A stretch of 64,000 nucleotides of DNA, taken from contig NC_091971.1 in the NCBI RefSeq assembly GCF_036711975.1, positions 25,613,501 to 25,677,500 of the forward strand. Reading direction: 5' to 3'. The number at the start of each line of letters is the position of its first letter. The stretch's first letter is position 1. The position numbers were made by a program, and so were the translations under genes. Of the stretch, positions 39,577 to 54,916 are shown in pieces. The notes under the pieces were generated by a model, which had not been told where the DNA came from, did no database searches, and saw only the letters and a program-made list of their open reading frames with translations. This DNA is from Onthophagus taurus (Eukaryota; Arthropoda; Insecta; Coleoptera; Scarabaeidae).

Positions 39577-42500
39577 ATGAAATCTTGGAGCATGTTGGAG
39601 ATAAAAAACAAAATGTGCCCAAAACGTGATATTATGACGTTATACGCCGTTTTGAGCCATGTTTGAACTTTCTATCACTTTCGGTTCCGATAATTCTGTT
39701 GACCATATTTGTGATATTCAGGCGCCAAATGACATCTTGGAGCATGTTGGAGATAAAAAACAAAATGTGCCCAAAACGTGATATTATGACGTTATACGCC
39801 GTTTTGAGCCATGTTTGAACTTTCTATCACTTTCGGTTCCGATAATTCTGTTGATCATATTTGTGATATTCAGGCGCCAAATGACATCTTGGAGCATGTT
39901 GGAGATAAAAAACAAAATGTGCCCAAAACGTGATATTATGACGTTATACGCCGTTTTGAGCCATGTTTGAACTTTCTATCACTTTTGGCTCCGGTAATTC
40001 TGTTGACCATATTTGTCATATTCAGGCGTCAAATGACATCTTGGAGCATGTTGGAGATAAAAAACAAAATGTGCCCAAAACGTGATATTATGACGTTATA
40101 CGCCGTTCTGAGCCATGTTTGAACTTTCTATCACTTTTGGCTCCGGTAATTCTGTTGATCATATTTGTGATATTCAGGCGCCAAATGACATCTTGGAGCA
40201 TGTTGGAGATAAAAAACAAAATATGCCCAAAACGTGATATTATGACGTTATACGCCGTTTTGAGCCATGTTTGAACTTTCTATCACTTTCGGTTCCGATA
40301 ATTCTGTTGACCATATTTGTGATATTCAGGCGCCAAATGACATCTTGGAGCATGTTGGAGATAAAAAACAAAATGTGCCCAAAACGTGACATTATGACGT
40401 TATACGCCGTTTTGAGCCATGTTTGAACTTTCTATCACTTTTGGCTCCGGTAATTCTGTTGACCATATTTGTCATATTCAGGCGTCAAATGACATCTTGG
40501 AGCATGTTGGAGATAAAAAACAAAATGTGCCCAAAACGTGATATTATGACGTTATACGCCGTTCTGAGCCATGTTTGAACTTTCTATCAGTTTCGGTTCC
40601 GATAATTCTGTTGACCATATATTTGATATTCAGGCGCCAAATGACATCTTGGAGCATGTTGGAGATAAAAAACAAAATGTGCCCAAAACGTGATATTATG
40701 ACGTTATACGCCGTTCTGAGCCATGTTTGAACTTTCTATCACTTTTGGCTCCGGTAATTCTGTTGATCATATTTGTGATATTCAGGCGCCAAATGACATC
40801 TTGGAGCATGTTGGAGATAAAAAACAAAATGTGCCCAAAACGTGATATTTTGCCGTTATACGCCGTTTTGAGCCATGCTTGAACTTTCTATCACTTTCGG
40901 TTCCGATAATTCTGTTGACCATATTTGTGATATTCAGGCGCCAAATGACATCTTGGAGCATGTTGGAGATAAAAAACAAAATGTGCCCAAAACGTGATAT
41001 TTTGCCGTTATACGCCGTTTTGAGCCATGCTTGAACTTTCTATCACTTTCGGTTCCGATAATTCTGTTGACCATATTTGTGATATTCAGGCCTCAAATGA
41101 CATCTTGGAGCATGTTGAAGATAAAAAACAAAATGTGCCCAAAACGTGATATTATAACGTTATACGCCGTTTTGAGCCATGTTTGAACTTTCTATCACTT
41201 TTGGTTCCGGTAATTCTGTTGACCATATATTTGATATTCAGGCGTCAAATGACATCTTGGAGCATGGTGGAGATAAAAAACAAAATGTGCCCAAAACGTG
41301 ATATTATGACGTTATACGCCGTTTTGAGCCATGTTTGAACTTTCTATCACTTTTGGTTCCGGTAATTCTGTTGACCATATATTTGATATTCAGGCGCCAA
41401 ATGAAATCTTGGAGCATGTTGGAGATAAAAAACAAAATGTGCCCAAAACGTGATATTATGACGTTATACGCCGTTTTGAGCCATGTTTGAACTTTCTATC
41501 ACTTTCGGTTCCGATAATTCTGTTGACCATATTTGTGATATTCAGGCGCCAAATGACATCTTGGAGCATGTTGGAGATAAAAAACAAAATGTGCCCAAAA
41601 CGTGATATTATGACGTTATACGCCGTTTTGAGCCATGTTTGAACTTTCTATCACTTTCGGTTCCGATAATTCTGTTGATCATATTTGTGATATTCAGGCG
41701 CCAAATGACATCTTGGAGCATGTTGGAGATAAAAAACAAAATGTGCCCAAAACGTGATATTATGACGTTATACGCCGTTTTGAGCCATGTTTGAACTTTC
41801 TATCACTTTTGGCTCCGGTAATTCTGTTGACCATATTTGTCATATTCAGGCGTCAAATGACATCTTGGAGCATGTTGGAGATAAAAAACAAAATGTGCCC
41901 AAAACGTGATATTATGACGTTATACGCCGTTCTGAGCCATGTTTGAACTTTCTATCACTTTTGGCTCCGGTAATTCTGTTGATCATATTTGTGATATTCA
42001 GGCGCCAAATGACATCTTGGAGCATGTTGGAGATAAAAAACAAAATATGCCCAAAACGTGATATTATGACGTTATACGCCGTTTTGAGCCATGTTTGAAC
42101 TTTCTATCACTTTCGGTTCCGATAATTCTGTTGACCATATTTGTGATATTCAGGCGCCAAATGACATCTTGGAGCATGTTGGAGATAAAAAACAAAATGT
42201 GCCCAAAACGTGACATTATGACGTTATACGCCGTTTTGAGCCATGTTTGAACTTTCTATCACTTTTGGCTCCGGTAATTCTGTTGACCATATTTGTCATA
42301 TTCAGGCGTCAAATGACATCTTGGAGCATGTTGGAGATAAAAAACAAAATGTGCCCAAAACGTGATATTATGACGTTATACGCCGTTCTGAGCCATGTTT
42401 GAACTTTCTATCACTTTCGGTTCCGATAATTCTGTTGACCATATATTTGATATTCAGGCGCCAAATGACATCTTGGAGCATGTTGGAGATAAAAAACAAA

Positions 42501-42955
42501 ATGTGCCCAAAACGTGATATTATGACGTTATACGCCGTTCTGAGCCATGTTTGAACTTTCTATCACTTTTGGCTCCGGTAATTCTGTTGATCATATTTGT
42601 GATATTCAGGCGCCAAATGACATCTTGGAGCATGTTGGAGATAAAAAACAAAATGTGCCCAAAACGTGATATTTTGCCGTTATACGCCGTTTTGAGCCAT
42701 GCTTGAACTTTCTATCACTTTCGGTTCCGATAATTCTGTTGACCATATTTGTGATATTCAGGCGCCAAATGACATCTTGGAGCATGTTGGAGATAAAAAA
42801 CAAAATGTGCCCAAAACGTGATATTTTGCCGTTATACGCCGTTTTGAGCCATGCTTGAACTTTCTATCACTTTCGGTTCCGATAATTCTGTTGACCATAT
42901 TTGTGATATTCAGGCGCCAAATGACATCTTGGAGCATGTTGGAGATAAAAAACAA
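39577..42955. repeat. 12-monomer higher-order repeat (1,824 bp), two copies
   Basis: The variant 'atgaaatcttgg' at 39577 recurs at 41401, and the 'gatattttgccg' monomers near 40845 recur near 42669, each 1,824 bp (12 x 152) apart. The second copy is followed to about 42955. Confidence 0.85.
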
Positions 42956-45900
42956 AATGCACCCAAAACGTGATATTATGACCTTATACGCCGTTCTGAG
43001 CCATGTTTGACCTTTCTATCACTTTTGGTTCCGGTAATTCTGTTGATCATATTTGTGATATTCAGGCGCCAAATGACATCTTGGAGCATGATGGAGATAA
43101 AAAACAAAATGTGCCCAAAACGTGATATTATGACGTTATACGCCGTTCTGAGCCATGTTTGAACTTTCTATCACTTTCGGTTCCGGTAATTCTGTTGACC
43201 ATATATGTGATATTCAGGCGCCAAATGACATCTTGGAGCATGTTGGAGATAAAAAACAAAATGTGCCCAAAACGTGATATTATGACGTTATACGCCGTTC
43301 TGAGCCATGTTTGACCTTTCTATCACTTTTGGTTCCGGTAATTCTGTTGATCATATTTGTGATATTCAGGCGCCAAATGACATCTTGGAGCATGTTGGAG
43401 ATAAAAAACAAAATGTGCCCAAAACGTGATATTATGACGTTATACGCCGTTCTGAGCCATGTTTGAACTTTCTATCACTTTCGGTTCCGGTAATTCTGTT
43501 GACCATATATGTGATATTCAGGCGCCAAATGACATCTTGGAGCATGTTGGAGATAAAAAACAAAATGTGCCCAAAACGTGATATTATGACGTTATACGCC
43601 GTTCTGAGCCATGTTTGACCTTTCTATCACTTTTGGTTCCGGTAATTCTGTTGATCATATTTGTGATATTCAGGCGCCAAATGACATCTTGGAGCATGTT
43701 GGAGATAAAAAACAAAATGTGCCCAAAACGTGATATAATGACGTTATACGCCGTTCTGAGCCATGTTTGAACTTTCTATCACTTTCGGTTCCGGTAATTC
43801 TGTTGACCATATATGTGATATTCAGGCGCCAAATGACATCTTGGAGCATGTTGGAGATAAAAAACAAAATGTGCCCAAAACGTGATATTACGACGTTATA
43901 CGCCGTTTTGAGCCATGTTTGAACTTTCTATCACTTTTGGCTCCGGTAATTCTGTTGATCATATTTGTGATATTCAGGCGCCAAATGACATCTTGGAGCA
44001 TGTCGGAGATAAAAAACAAAATATGCCCAAAACGTGATATTATGACGTTATACGCCGTTTTGAGCCATGTTTGAACTTTCTATCACTTTCGGTTCCGATA
44101 ATTCTGTTGATCATATTTGTGATATTCAGGCGCCAAATGACATCTTGGAGCATGTTGGAGATAAAAAACAAAATGTGCCCAAAACGTGACATTATGACGT
44201 TATACGCTGTTTTGAGCCATGTTTGAACTTTCTATCACTTTTGGCTCCGGTAATTCTGTTGACCATATTTGTGATATTCAGGCGCCAAATGACATCTTGG
44301 AGCATGTTGGAGATAAAAAACAAAATGTGCCCAAAACGTGATATTTTGCCGTTATACGCCGTTTTGAGCCATGCTTGAACTTTCTATCACTTTCGGTTCC
44401 GATAATTCTGTTGACCATATTTGTGATATTCAGGCGTCAAATGGCATCTTGGAGCATATAGGAGATAAAAAACAAAATGTGTCCAAAACGTGATATTATG
44501 ACGTTATACGCCGTTCTGAGCCATGTTTGAACTTTCTATCACTTTCGGTTCCGATAATTCTGTTGACCATATTTGTGATATTCAGGCGCCAAATGACATC
44601 TTGGAGCATGTTGGAGATAAAAAACAAAATGCACCCAAAACGTGATATTATGACGTTATACGCCGTTCTGAGCCATGTTTGAATTTTCTATCACTTTTGG
44701 CTCCGGTAATTCTGTTGATCATATTTGTGATATTCAGGCGCCAAATGACATCTTGGAGCATGTTGGAGATAAAAAACAAAATGTGCCCAAAACGTGATAT
44801 TTTGCCGTTATACGCCGTTTTGAGCCATGTTTGAACTTTCTATCACTTTTGGTTCCGGTAATTCTGTTGATCATATTTGTGATATTCAGGCACCAAATGA
44901 CATCTTGGAGCATGTTGGAGATAAAAAACAAAATGTGCCCAAAACGTGATATTATGACGTTATACGCCGTTTTGAGCCATGTTTGAACTTTCTATCACTT
45001 TTGGTTCCGGTAATTCTGTTGACCATATATTTGATATTCAGGCGTCAAATGACATCTTGGAGCATGTTGGAGATAAAAAACAAAATGTGCCCAAAACGTG
45101 ATATTATGACGTTATACGCCGTTTTGAGCCATGTTTGAACTTTCTGTCACTTTCGGTTCCGATAATTCTGTTGACCATATTTGTGATATTCAGGCGCCAA
45201 ATGACATCTTGGAGCATGTTGGAGATAAAAAACAAAATGTGCCCAAAACGTGATATTATGACGTTATACGCCGTTCTGAGCCATGTTTGAACTTTCTATC
45301 ACTTTGGGTTCCGGTAATTCTGTTGATCATATTTGTGATATTCAAGCACCAAATGACATCTTGGAGCATGTTGGAGATAAAAAACAAAATGTGCCCAAAA
45401 CGTGATATTATGACGTTATACGCCGTTTTGAGCCATGTTTGAACTTTCTATCACTTTTGGTTCCGGTAATTCTGTTGACCATATATTTGATATTCAGGCG
45501 TCAAATGACATCTTGGAGCATGTTGGAGATAAAAAACAAAATGTGCCCAAAACGTGATATTATGACGTTATACGCCGTTTTGAGCCATGTTTGAACTTTC
45601 TATCACTTTCGGTTCCGATAATTCTGTTGACCATATTTGTGATATTCAGGCGCCAAATGACATCTTGGAGCATGTTGGATATAAAAAACAAAATGTGCCC
45701 AAAACGTGATATTATGACGTTATACGCCGTTTTGAGCCATGTTTGAACTTTCTATCACTTTCGGTTCCGATAATTCTGTTGACCATATTTGTGATATTCA
45801 GGCGTCAAATGACATCTTGGAGCATGTTGGAGATAAAAAACAAAATGTGCCCAAAACGTGATATAATGACGTTATACGCCGTTCTGAGCCATGTTTGAAC

Positions 45901-48900
45901 TTTCTATCACTTTTGGCTCCGGTAATTCTGTTGATCATATTTGTGATATTCAGGCGCCAAATGACATCTTGGAGCATGTTGGAGATAAAAAACAAAATGT
46001 GCCCAAAACGTGATATTATGACGTTATACGCCGTTCTGAGCCATGTTTGAACTTTCTATCACTTTTGGCTCCGGTAATTCTGTTGATCATATTTGTGATA
46101 TTCAGGCGCCAAATGACATCTTGGAGCATGTTGGAGATAAAAAACAAAATGTGCCCAAAACGTGATATTATGACGTTATACGCCGTTTTGAGCCATGTTT
46201 GAACTTTCTATCACTTTTGGTTCCGGTAATTCTGTTGACCATATATTTGATATTCAGGCGTCAAATGACATCTTGGAGCATGTTGGAGATAAAAAACAAA
46301 ATGTGCCCAAAACGTGATATTATGACGTTATACGCCGTTTTGAGCCATGTTTGAACTTTCTATCACTTTCGGTTCCGATAATTCTGTTGACCATATTTGT
46401 GATATTCAGGCGCCAAATGACATCTTGGAGCATGTTGGAGATAAAAAACAAAATGTGCCCAAAACGTGATATTATGACGTTATACGCCGTTTTGAGCAAT
46501 GTTTGAACTTTCTATCACTTTCGGTTCCGATAATTCTGTTGACCATATTTGTGATATTCAGGCCTCAAATGACATCTTGGAGCATGTTGGAGATAAAAAA
46601 CAAAATGTGCCCAAAACGTGATATTATGACGTTATACGCCGTTTTGAGCCATGTTTGAACTTTCTATCACTTTTGGCTCCGGTAATTCTGTTGACCATAT
46701 ATTTGATATTCAGGCGCCAAATGACATCTTGGAGCAAGTTGGAGATAAAAAACAAAATGTGCCCAAAACGTGATATTATGACGTTATACGCCGTTTTGAG
46801 CCATGTTTGAACTTTCTATCACTTTCGGTTCCGATAATTCTGTTGACCATATTTGTGATATTCAGGCGTCAAATGACATCTTGGAGCATGTTGGAGATAA
46901 AAAACAAAATGTGCCCAAAACGTGATATTATGACGTTATACGCCGTTCTGAGCCATGTTTGAACTTTCTATCACTTTTGGCTCCGGTAATTCTGTTGATC
47001 ATATTTGTGATATTCAGGCGCCAAATGACATCTTGGAGCATGTTGGAGATAAAAAAGAAAATGTGCCCAAAACGTGATATTATGACGTTATACGCCGTTT
47101 TGAGCCATGTTTGAACTTTCTATCACTTTTGGTTCCGGTAATTCTGTTGACCGTATTTGTGATATTCAGGCGTCAAATGACATCTTGGAGCATGTTGGAG
47201 ATAAAAAACAAAATGTGCCCAAAACGTGATATTATGACGTTATACGCCGTTCTGAGCCATGTTTGAACTTTCTATCACTTTCGGTTCCGGTAATTCTGTT
47301 GATCATATTTGTGATATTCAGGCGCCAAATGACATCTTGGAGCATGTTGGAGATAAAAAACAAAATGTGCCCAAAACGTGATATTTTGCCGTTATACGCC
47401 GTTTTGAGCCATGCTTGAACTTTCTATCACTTTCGGTTCCGATAATTCTGTTGACCATATTTGTGATATTCAGGCGCCAAATGACATCTTGGAGCATATA
47501 GGAGATAAAAAACAAAATGTGCCCAAAACGTGATATAATGACGTTATACGCCGTTCTGAGCCATGTTTGAACTTTCTATCACTTTTGGCTCCGGTAATTC
47601 TGTTGATCATATTTGTGATATTCAGGCGCCAAATGACATCTTGGAGCATGTTGGAGATAAAAAACAAAATGTGCCCAAAACGTGATATTATGACTTTATA
47701 CGCCGTTTTGAGCCATGTTTGAACTTTCTATCACTTTCGGTTCCGGTAATTCTGTTGACCGTATTTGTGATATTCAGGCGTCAAATGACATCTTGGAGCA
47801 TGTTGGAGATAAAAAACAAAATGTGCCCAAAACGTGATATTATGACGTTATACGCCGTTCTGAGCCATGTTTGAACTTTCTATCACTTTTGGTTCCGGTA
47901 ATTCTGTTGATCATATTTGTGATATTCAGGCACCAAATGACATCTTGGAGCATGTTGGAGATAAAAAACAAAATGTGCCCAAAACGTGATATTATGACGT
48001 TATACGCCGTTTTGAACCATGTTTGAACTTTCTATCACTTTCGGTTCCGATAATTCTGTTGACCATATTTGTGATATTCAGGCCTCAAATGACATCTTGG
48101 AGCATGTTGGAGATAAAAAACAAAATGTGCCCAAAACGTGATATTATGACGTTATACGCCGTTTTGAGCCATGTTTGAACTTTCTATCACTTTCGGTTCC
48201 GATAATTCTGTTGATCATATTTGTGATATTCAGGCCTCAAATGACATCTTGGAGCATGTTGGAGATAAAAAACAAAATGTGCCCAAAACGTGATATTATG
48301 ACGTTATACGCCGTTTTGAGCCGTGTTTGAACTTTCTATCACTTTTGGTTCCGGTAATTCTGTTGACCATATTTGTGATATTCAGGCGTCAAATGACATC
48401 TTGGAGCATGTTGGAGATAAAAAACAAAATGTGCCCAAAACGTGATATAATGACGTTATACGCCGTTCTGAGCCATGTTTGAACTTTCTATCACTTTTGG
48501 CTCCGGTAATTCTGTTGATCATATTTGTGATATTCAGGCGCCAAATGACATCTTGGAGCATGTTGGAGATAAAAAACAAAATGTGCCCAAAACGTGATAT
48601 TATGACGTTATACGCCGTTTTGAGCCATGTTTGAACTTTCTATCACTTTCGGTTCCGGTAATTCTGTTGACCGTATTTGTGATATTCAGGCGTCAAATGA
48701 CATCTTGGAGCATGTTGGAGATAAAAAACAAAATGTGCCCAAAACGTGATATTATGACGTTATACGCCGTTCTGAGCCATGTTTGACCTTTCTATCACTT
48801 TTGGTTCCGGTAATTCTGTTGATCATATTTGTGATATTCAGGCGCCAAATGACATCTTGGAGCATGTTGGAGATAAAAAACAAAATGTGCCCAAAACGTG

Positions 48901-50280
48901 ATATTATGACGTTATACGCCGTTCTGAGCCATGTTTGAACTTTCTATCACTTTCGGTTCCGGTAATTCTGTTGACCATATATGTGATATTCAGGCGCCAA
49001 ATGACATCTTGGAGCATGTTGGAGATAAAAAACAAAATGTGCCCAAAACGTGATATTATGACGTTATACGCCGTTCTGAGCCATGTTTGACCTTTCTATC
49101 ACTTTTGGTTCCGGTAATTCTGTTGATCATATTTGTGATATTCAGGCGCCAAATGACATCTTGGAGCATGTTGGAGATAAAAAACAAAATGTGCCCAAAA
49201 CGTGATATTATGACGTTATACGCCGTTCTGAACCATGTTTGAACTTTCTATCACTTTCGGTTCCGATAATTCTGTTGACCATATTTGTGATATTCAGGCG
49301 TCAAATGACATCTTGGAGCATGTTGGAGATAAAAAACAAAATGTTCCCAAAACGTGATATTATGACGTTATACGCCGTTCTGAGCCATGCTTGAACTTTC
49401 TATCACTTTTGGCTCCGGTAATTCTGTTGATCATATTTGTGATATTCAGGCGCCAAATGACATCTTGGAGCATGTTGGAGATAAAAAACAAAATGTGCCT
49501 AAAACGTGATATTATGACGTTATACGCCGTTCTGAGCCATGTTTGAACTTTCTATCACTTTCGGTTCCGATAATTCTGTTGACCATTATTGTGATATTCA
49601 GGCCTCAAATGACATCTTGGAGCATGTTGGAGATAAAAAACAAAATGTGCCCAAAACGTGATATTATGACGTTATACGCCGTTCTGAGCCATGTTTGAAC
49701 TTTCTATCACTTTTGGCTCCGGTAATTCTGTTGATCATATTTGTGATATTCAGGCGCCAAATGACATCTTGGAGCATGTTGGAGATAAAAAACAAAATGT
49801 GCCCAAAACGTGATATTATGACGTTATACGCCGTTCTGAGCCATGTTTGAACTTTCTATCACTTTTGGCTCCGGTAATTCTGTTGATCATATTTGTGATA
49901 TTCAGGCGCCAAATGACATCTTGGAGCATGTTGGAGATAAAAAACAAAATGTGCCCAAAACGTGATATTATGACGTTATACGCCGTTTTGAGCCATGTTT
50001 GAACTTTCTATCACTTTCGGTTCCGGTAATTCTGTTGACCGTATTTGTGATATTCAGGCGTCAAATGACATCTTGGAGCATGTTGGAGATAAAAAACAAA
50101 ATGTGCCCAAAACGTGATATTATGACGTTATACGCCGTTTTGAGCCATGTTTGAACTTTCTATCACTTTCGGTTCCGATAATTCTGTTGACCATATTTGT
50201 GATATTCAGGCGCCAAATGACATCTTGGAGAATGTTGGAGATAAAAAACAAAATGTGCCCAAAACGTGATATTATGACGT

Positions 50281-52620
50281 TATACGCCGTTCTGAGCCAT
50301 GTTTGACCTTTCTATCACTTTTGGTTCCGGTAATTCTGTTGACCATATTTGTCATATTCAGGCGTCAAATGACATCTTGGAGCATGTTGGAGATAAAAAA
50401 CAAAATGTGCCCAAAACGTGATATTATGACGTTATACGCCGTTCTGAGCCATGTTTGAACTTTCTATCACTTTTGGCTCCGGTAATTCTGTTGATCATAT
50501 TTGTGATATTCAGGCGCAAAATGACATCTTGGAGCATGTTGGAGATAAAAAACAAAATGTGCCCAAAACGTGATATTATGACGTTATACGCCGTTCTGAG
50601 CCATGTTTGAACTTTCTATCACTTTTGGCTCCGGTAATTCTGTTGATCATATTTGTGATATTCAGGCGCCAAATGACATCTTGGAGCATGTTGGAGATAA
50701 AAAACAAAATGTGCCCAAAACGTGATATTATGACGTTATACGCCGTTTTGAGCCATGTTTGAACTTTCTATCACTTTCGGTTCCGGTAATTCTGTTGACC
50801 GTATTTGTGATATTCAGGCGTCAAATGACATCTTGGAGCATGTTGGAGATAAAAAACAAAATGTGCCCAAAACGTGATATTATGACGTTATACGCCGTTT
50901 TGAGCCATGTTTGAACTTTCTATCACTTTCGGTTCCGATAATTCTGTTGACCATATTTGTGATATTCAGGCGCCAAATGACATCTTGGAGCATGTTGGAG
51001 ATAAAAAACAAAATGTGCCCAAAACGTGATATTATGACGTTATACGCCGTTCTGAGCCATGTTTGACCTTTCTATCACTTTTGGTTCCGGTAATTCTGTT
51101 GACCATATTTGTCATATTCAGGCGTCAAATGACATCTTGGAGCATGTTGGAGATAAAAAACAAAATGTGCCCAAAACGTGATATTATGACGTTATACGCC
51201 GTTCTGAGCCATGTTTGAACTTTCTATCACTTTTGGCTCCGGTAATTCTGTTGATCATATTTGTGATATTCAGGCGCCAAATGACATCTTGGAGCATGTT
51301 GGAGATAAAAAACAAAATGTGCCCAAAACGTGATATTATGACGTTATACGCCGTTCTGAGCCATGTTTGAACTTTCTATCACTTTTGGCTCCGGTAATTC
51401 TGTTGATCATATTTGTGATATTCAGGCGCCAAATGACATCTTGGAGCATGTTGGAGATAAAAAACAAAATGTGCCCAAAACGTGATATTATGACGTTATA
51501 CGCCGTTTTGAGCCATGTTTGAACTTTCTATCACTTTCGGTTCCGGTAATTCTGTTGACCGTATTTGTGATATTCAGGCGTCAAATGACATCTTGGAGCA
51601 TGTTGGAGATAAAAAACAAAATGTGCCCAAAACGTGATATTATGACGTTATACGCCGTTTTGAGCCATGTTTGAACTTTCTATCACTTTCGGTTCCGATA
51701 ATTCTGTTGACCATATTTGTGATATTCAGGCGCCAAATGACATCTTGGAGCATGTTGGAGATAAAAAACAAAATGTGCCCAAAACGTGATATTATGACGT
51801 TATACGCCGTTCTGAGCCATGTTTGACCTTTCTATCACTTTTGGTTCCGGTAATTCTGTTGACCATATTTGTCATATTCAGGCGTCAAATGACATCTTGG
51901 AGCATGTTGGAGATAAAAAACAAAATGTGCCCAAAACGTGATATTATGACGTTATACGCCGTTCTGAGCCATGTTTGAACTTTCTATCACTTTTGGCTCC
52001 GGTAATTCTGTTGATCATATTTGTGATATTCAGGCGCCAAATGACATCTTGGAGCATGTTGGAGATAAAAAACAAAATGTGCCCAAAACGTGATATTATG
52101 ACGTTATACGCCGTTCTGAGCCATGTTTGAACTTTCTATCACTTTTGGCTCCGGTAATTCTGTTGATCATATTTGTGATATTCAGGCGCCAAATGACATC
52201 TTGGAGCATGTTGGAGATAAAAAACAAAATGTGCCCAAAACGTGATATTATGACGTTATACGCCGTTTTGAGCCATGTTTGAACTTTCTATCACTTTCGG
52301 TTCCGGTAATTCTGTTGACCGTATTTGTGATATTCAGGCGTCAAATGACATCTTGGAGCATGTTGGAGATAAAAAACAAAATGTGCCCAAAACGTGATAT
52401 TATGACGTTATACGCCGTTTTGAGCCATGTTTGAACTTTCTATCACTTTCGGTTCCGATAATTCTGTTGACCATATTTGTGATATTCAGGCGCCAAATGA
52501 CATCTTGGAGCATGTTGGAGATAAAAAACAAAATGTGCCCAAAACGTGATATTATGACGTTATACGCCGTTCTGAGCCATGTTTGACCTTTCTATCACTT
52601 TTGGTTCCGGTAATTCTGTT
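50281..52620. repeat. 5-monomer higher-order repeat (760 bp)
   Basis: The monomer with 'gtttgacctttc' followed by 'gtcatattcaggcgtc' starts at 50281, 51041, 51801 and 52561, each exactly 760 bp apart. The intervening four monomers are the same in each unit by eye, apart from rare single changes. Confidence 0.9.
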
Positions 52621-53480
52621 GACCATATTTGTCATATTCAGGCGTCAAATGACATCTTGGAGCATGTTGGAGATAAAAAACAAAATGTGCCCAAAACGTG
52701 ATAATATGACGTTATACGCCGTTTTGAGCCATGCTTGAACTTTCTATCACTTTCGGTTCCGATAATTCTGTTGACCATATTTGTGATATTCAGGCGCCAA
52801 ATGACATCTTGGAGCATGTTGGAGATAAAAAACAAAATGTGCCCAAAACGTGATATTATGACGTTATACGCCGTTCTGAGCCATGTTTGAACTTTCTATC
52901 ACTTTTGGTTCCGGTAATTCTGTTGATCATATTTGTGATATTCAGGCACCAAATGACATCTTGGAGCATGTTGGAGATAAAAAACAAAATGTGCCCAAAA
53001 CATGATATTATGACGTTATACGCCGTTTTGAGCCATGTTTGAACTTTCTATCACTTTTGGTTCCGGTAATTCTGTTGATCATATTTGTGATATTCAGGCA
53101 CCAAATGACATCTTGGAGCATGTTGGAGATAAAAAACAAAATGTGCCCAAAACGTGATATTATGACGTTATACGCCGTTTTGAGCCATGTTTGAACTTTC
53201 TATCACTTTTGGTTCCGGTAATTCTGTTGACCATATATTTGATATTCAGGCGTCAAATGACATCTTGGAGCATGTTGAAGATAAAAAACAAAATGTGCCC
53301 AAAACGTGATATTATGACGTTATACGCCGTTTTGAGCCATGTTTGAACTTTCTATCACTTTCGGTTCCGATAATTCTGTTGACCATATTTGTGATATTCA
53401 GGCGCCAAATGACATCTTGGAGCATGTTGGAGATAAAAAACAAAATGTGCCCAAAACGTGATATTATGACGTTATACGCC

Positions 53481-54392
53481 GTTCTGAGCCATGTTTGAAC
53501 TTTCTATCACTTTTGGTTCCGGTAATTCTGTTGATCATATTTGTGATATTCAGGCACCAAATGACATCTTGGAGCATGTTGGAGATAAAAAACAAAATGT
53601 GCCCAAAACGTGATATTATGACGTTATACGCCGTTTTGAGCCATGTTTGAACTTTCTATCACTTTTGGTTCCGGTAATTCTGTTGACCATATATTTGATA
53701 TTCAGGCGTCAAATGACATCTTGGAGCATGTTGGAGATAAAAAACAAAATGTGCCCAAAACGTGATATTATGACGTTATACGCCGTTTTGAGCCATGTTT
53801 GAACTTTCTATCACTTTCGGTTCCGATAATTCTGTTGACCATATTTGTGATATTCAGGCGCCAAATGACATCTTGGAGCATGTTGGAGATAAAAAACAAA
53901 ATGTGCCCAAAACGTGATATTATGACGTTATACGCCGTTCTGAGCCATGTTTGAACTTTCTATCACTTTTGGTTCCGGTAATTCTGTTGATCATATTTGT
54001 GATATTCAGGCACCAAATGACATCTTGGAGCATGTTGGAGATAAAAAACAAAATGTGCCCAAAACGTGATATTATGACGTTATACGCCGTTTTGAGCCAT
54101 GTTTGAACTTTCTATCACTTTTGGTTCCGGTAATTCTGTTGACCATATATTTGATATTCAGGCGTCAAATGACATCTTGGAGCATGTTGGAGATAAAAAA
54201 CAAAATGTGCCCAAAACGTGATATTATGACGTTATACGCCGTTTTGAGCCATGTTTGAACTTTCTATCACTTTCGGTTCCGATAATTCTGTTGACCATAT
54301 TTGTGATATTCAGGCGCCAAATGACATCTTGGAGCATGTTGGAGATAAAAAACAAAATGTGCCCAAAACGTGATATTATGACGTTATACGCC
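53481..54392. repeat. 3-monomer higher-order repeat (456 bp)
   Basis: Units of three monomers (types ending ggcacc, ggcgtc, ggcgcc) start at 53481 and 53937. The next start, at 54393, switches to another monomer type. Confidence 0.8.
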
Positions 54393-54912
54393 GTTCTGAG
54401 CCATGTTTGAACTTTCTATCACTTTTGGCTCCGGTAATTCTGTTGATCATATTTGTGATATTCAGGCGCCAAATGACATCTTGGAGCATGTTGGAGATAA
54501 AAAACAAAATGTGCCCAAAACGTGATATTATGACGTTATACGCCGTTTTGAGCCATGTTTGAACTTTCTATCACTTTCGGTTCCGGTAATTCTGTTGACC
54601 GTATTTATGATATTCAGGCGTCAAATGACATCTTGGAGCATGTTGGAGATAAAAAACAAAATGTGCCCAAAACGTGATATTATGACGTTATACGCCGTTC
54701 TGAGCCATGTTTGAACTTTCTATCACTTTTGGCTCCGGTAATTCTGTTGATCATATTTGTGATATTCAGGCGCCAAATGACATCTTGGAGCATGTTGGAG
54801 ATAAAAAACAAAATGTGCCCAAAACGTGATATTATGACGTTATACGCCGTTTTGAGCCATGTTTGAACTTTCTATCACTTTCGGTTCCGATAATTCTGCT
54901 GACCATATTTGT

Positions 54913-54916
54913 GATA
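54913..54916. repeat. Gypsy B target site duplication, left (GATA)
   Basis: GATA precedes the left LTR here and follows the right LTR at 63336-63339. The undisturbed satellite reads GTGATATTCAGG. Confidence 0.85.

Larger units (their letters stand above)
29461..54916. repeat. 152-bp satellite array, central block (about 167 monomers)
   Basis: The same monomer and orientation as 4623-10997, almost without length change over 25 kb. The recurrent 65-codon minus-strand frames (for example 42606 and 42758, 152 apart) arise wherever variants remove a stop, and are not genes. Several higher-order domains are listed separately. No spacer, gene or other insertion interrupts it until Gypsy B at 54917. 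Confidence 0.98.

Noticed and set aside
40782-52835. Recurrent 65-codon minus-strand open frames across the satellite
   Set aside because: They recur at multiples of 152 bp only where variant monomers lose a stop codon. They read through two monomers and have no start context or conserved coding pattern.
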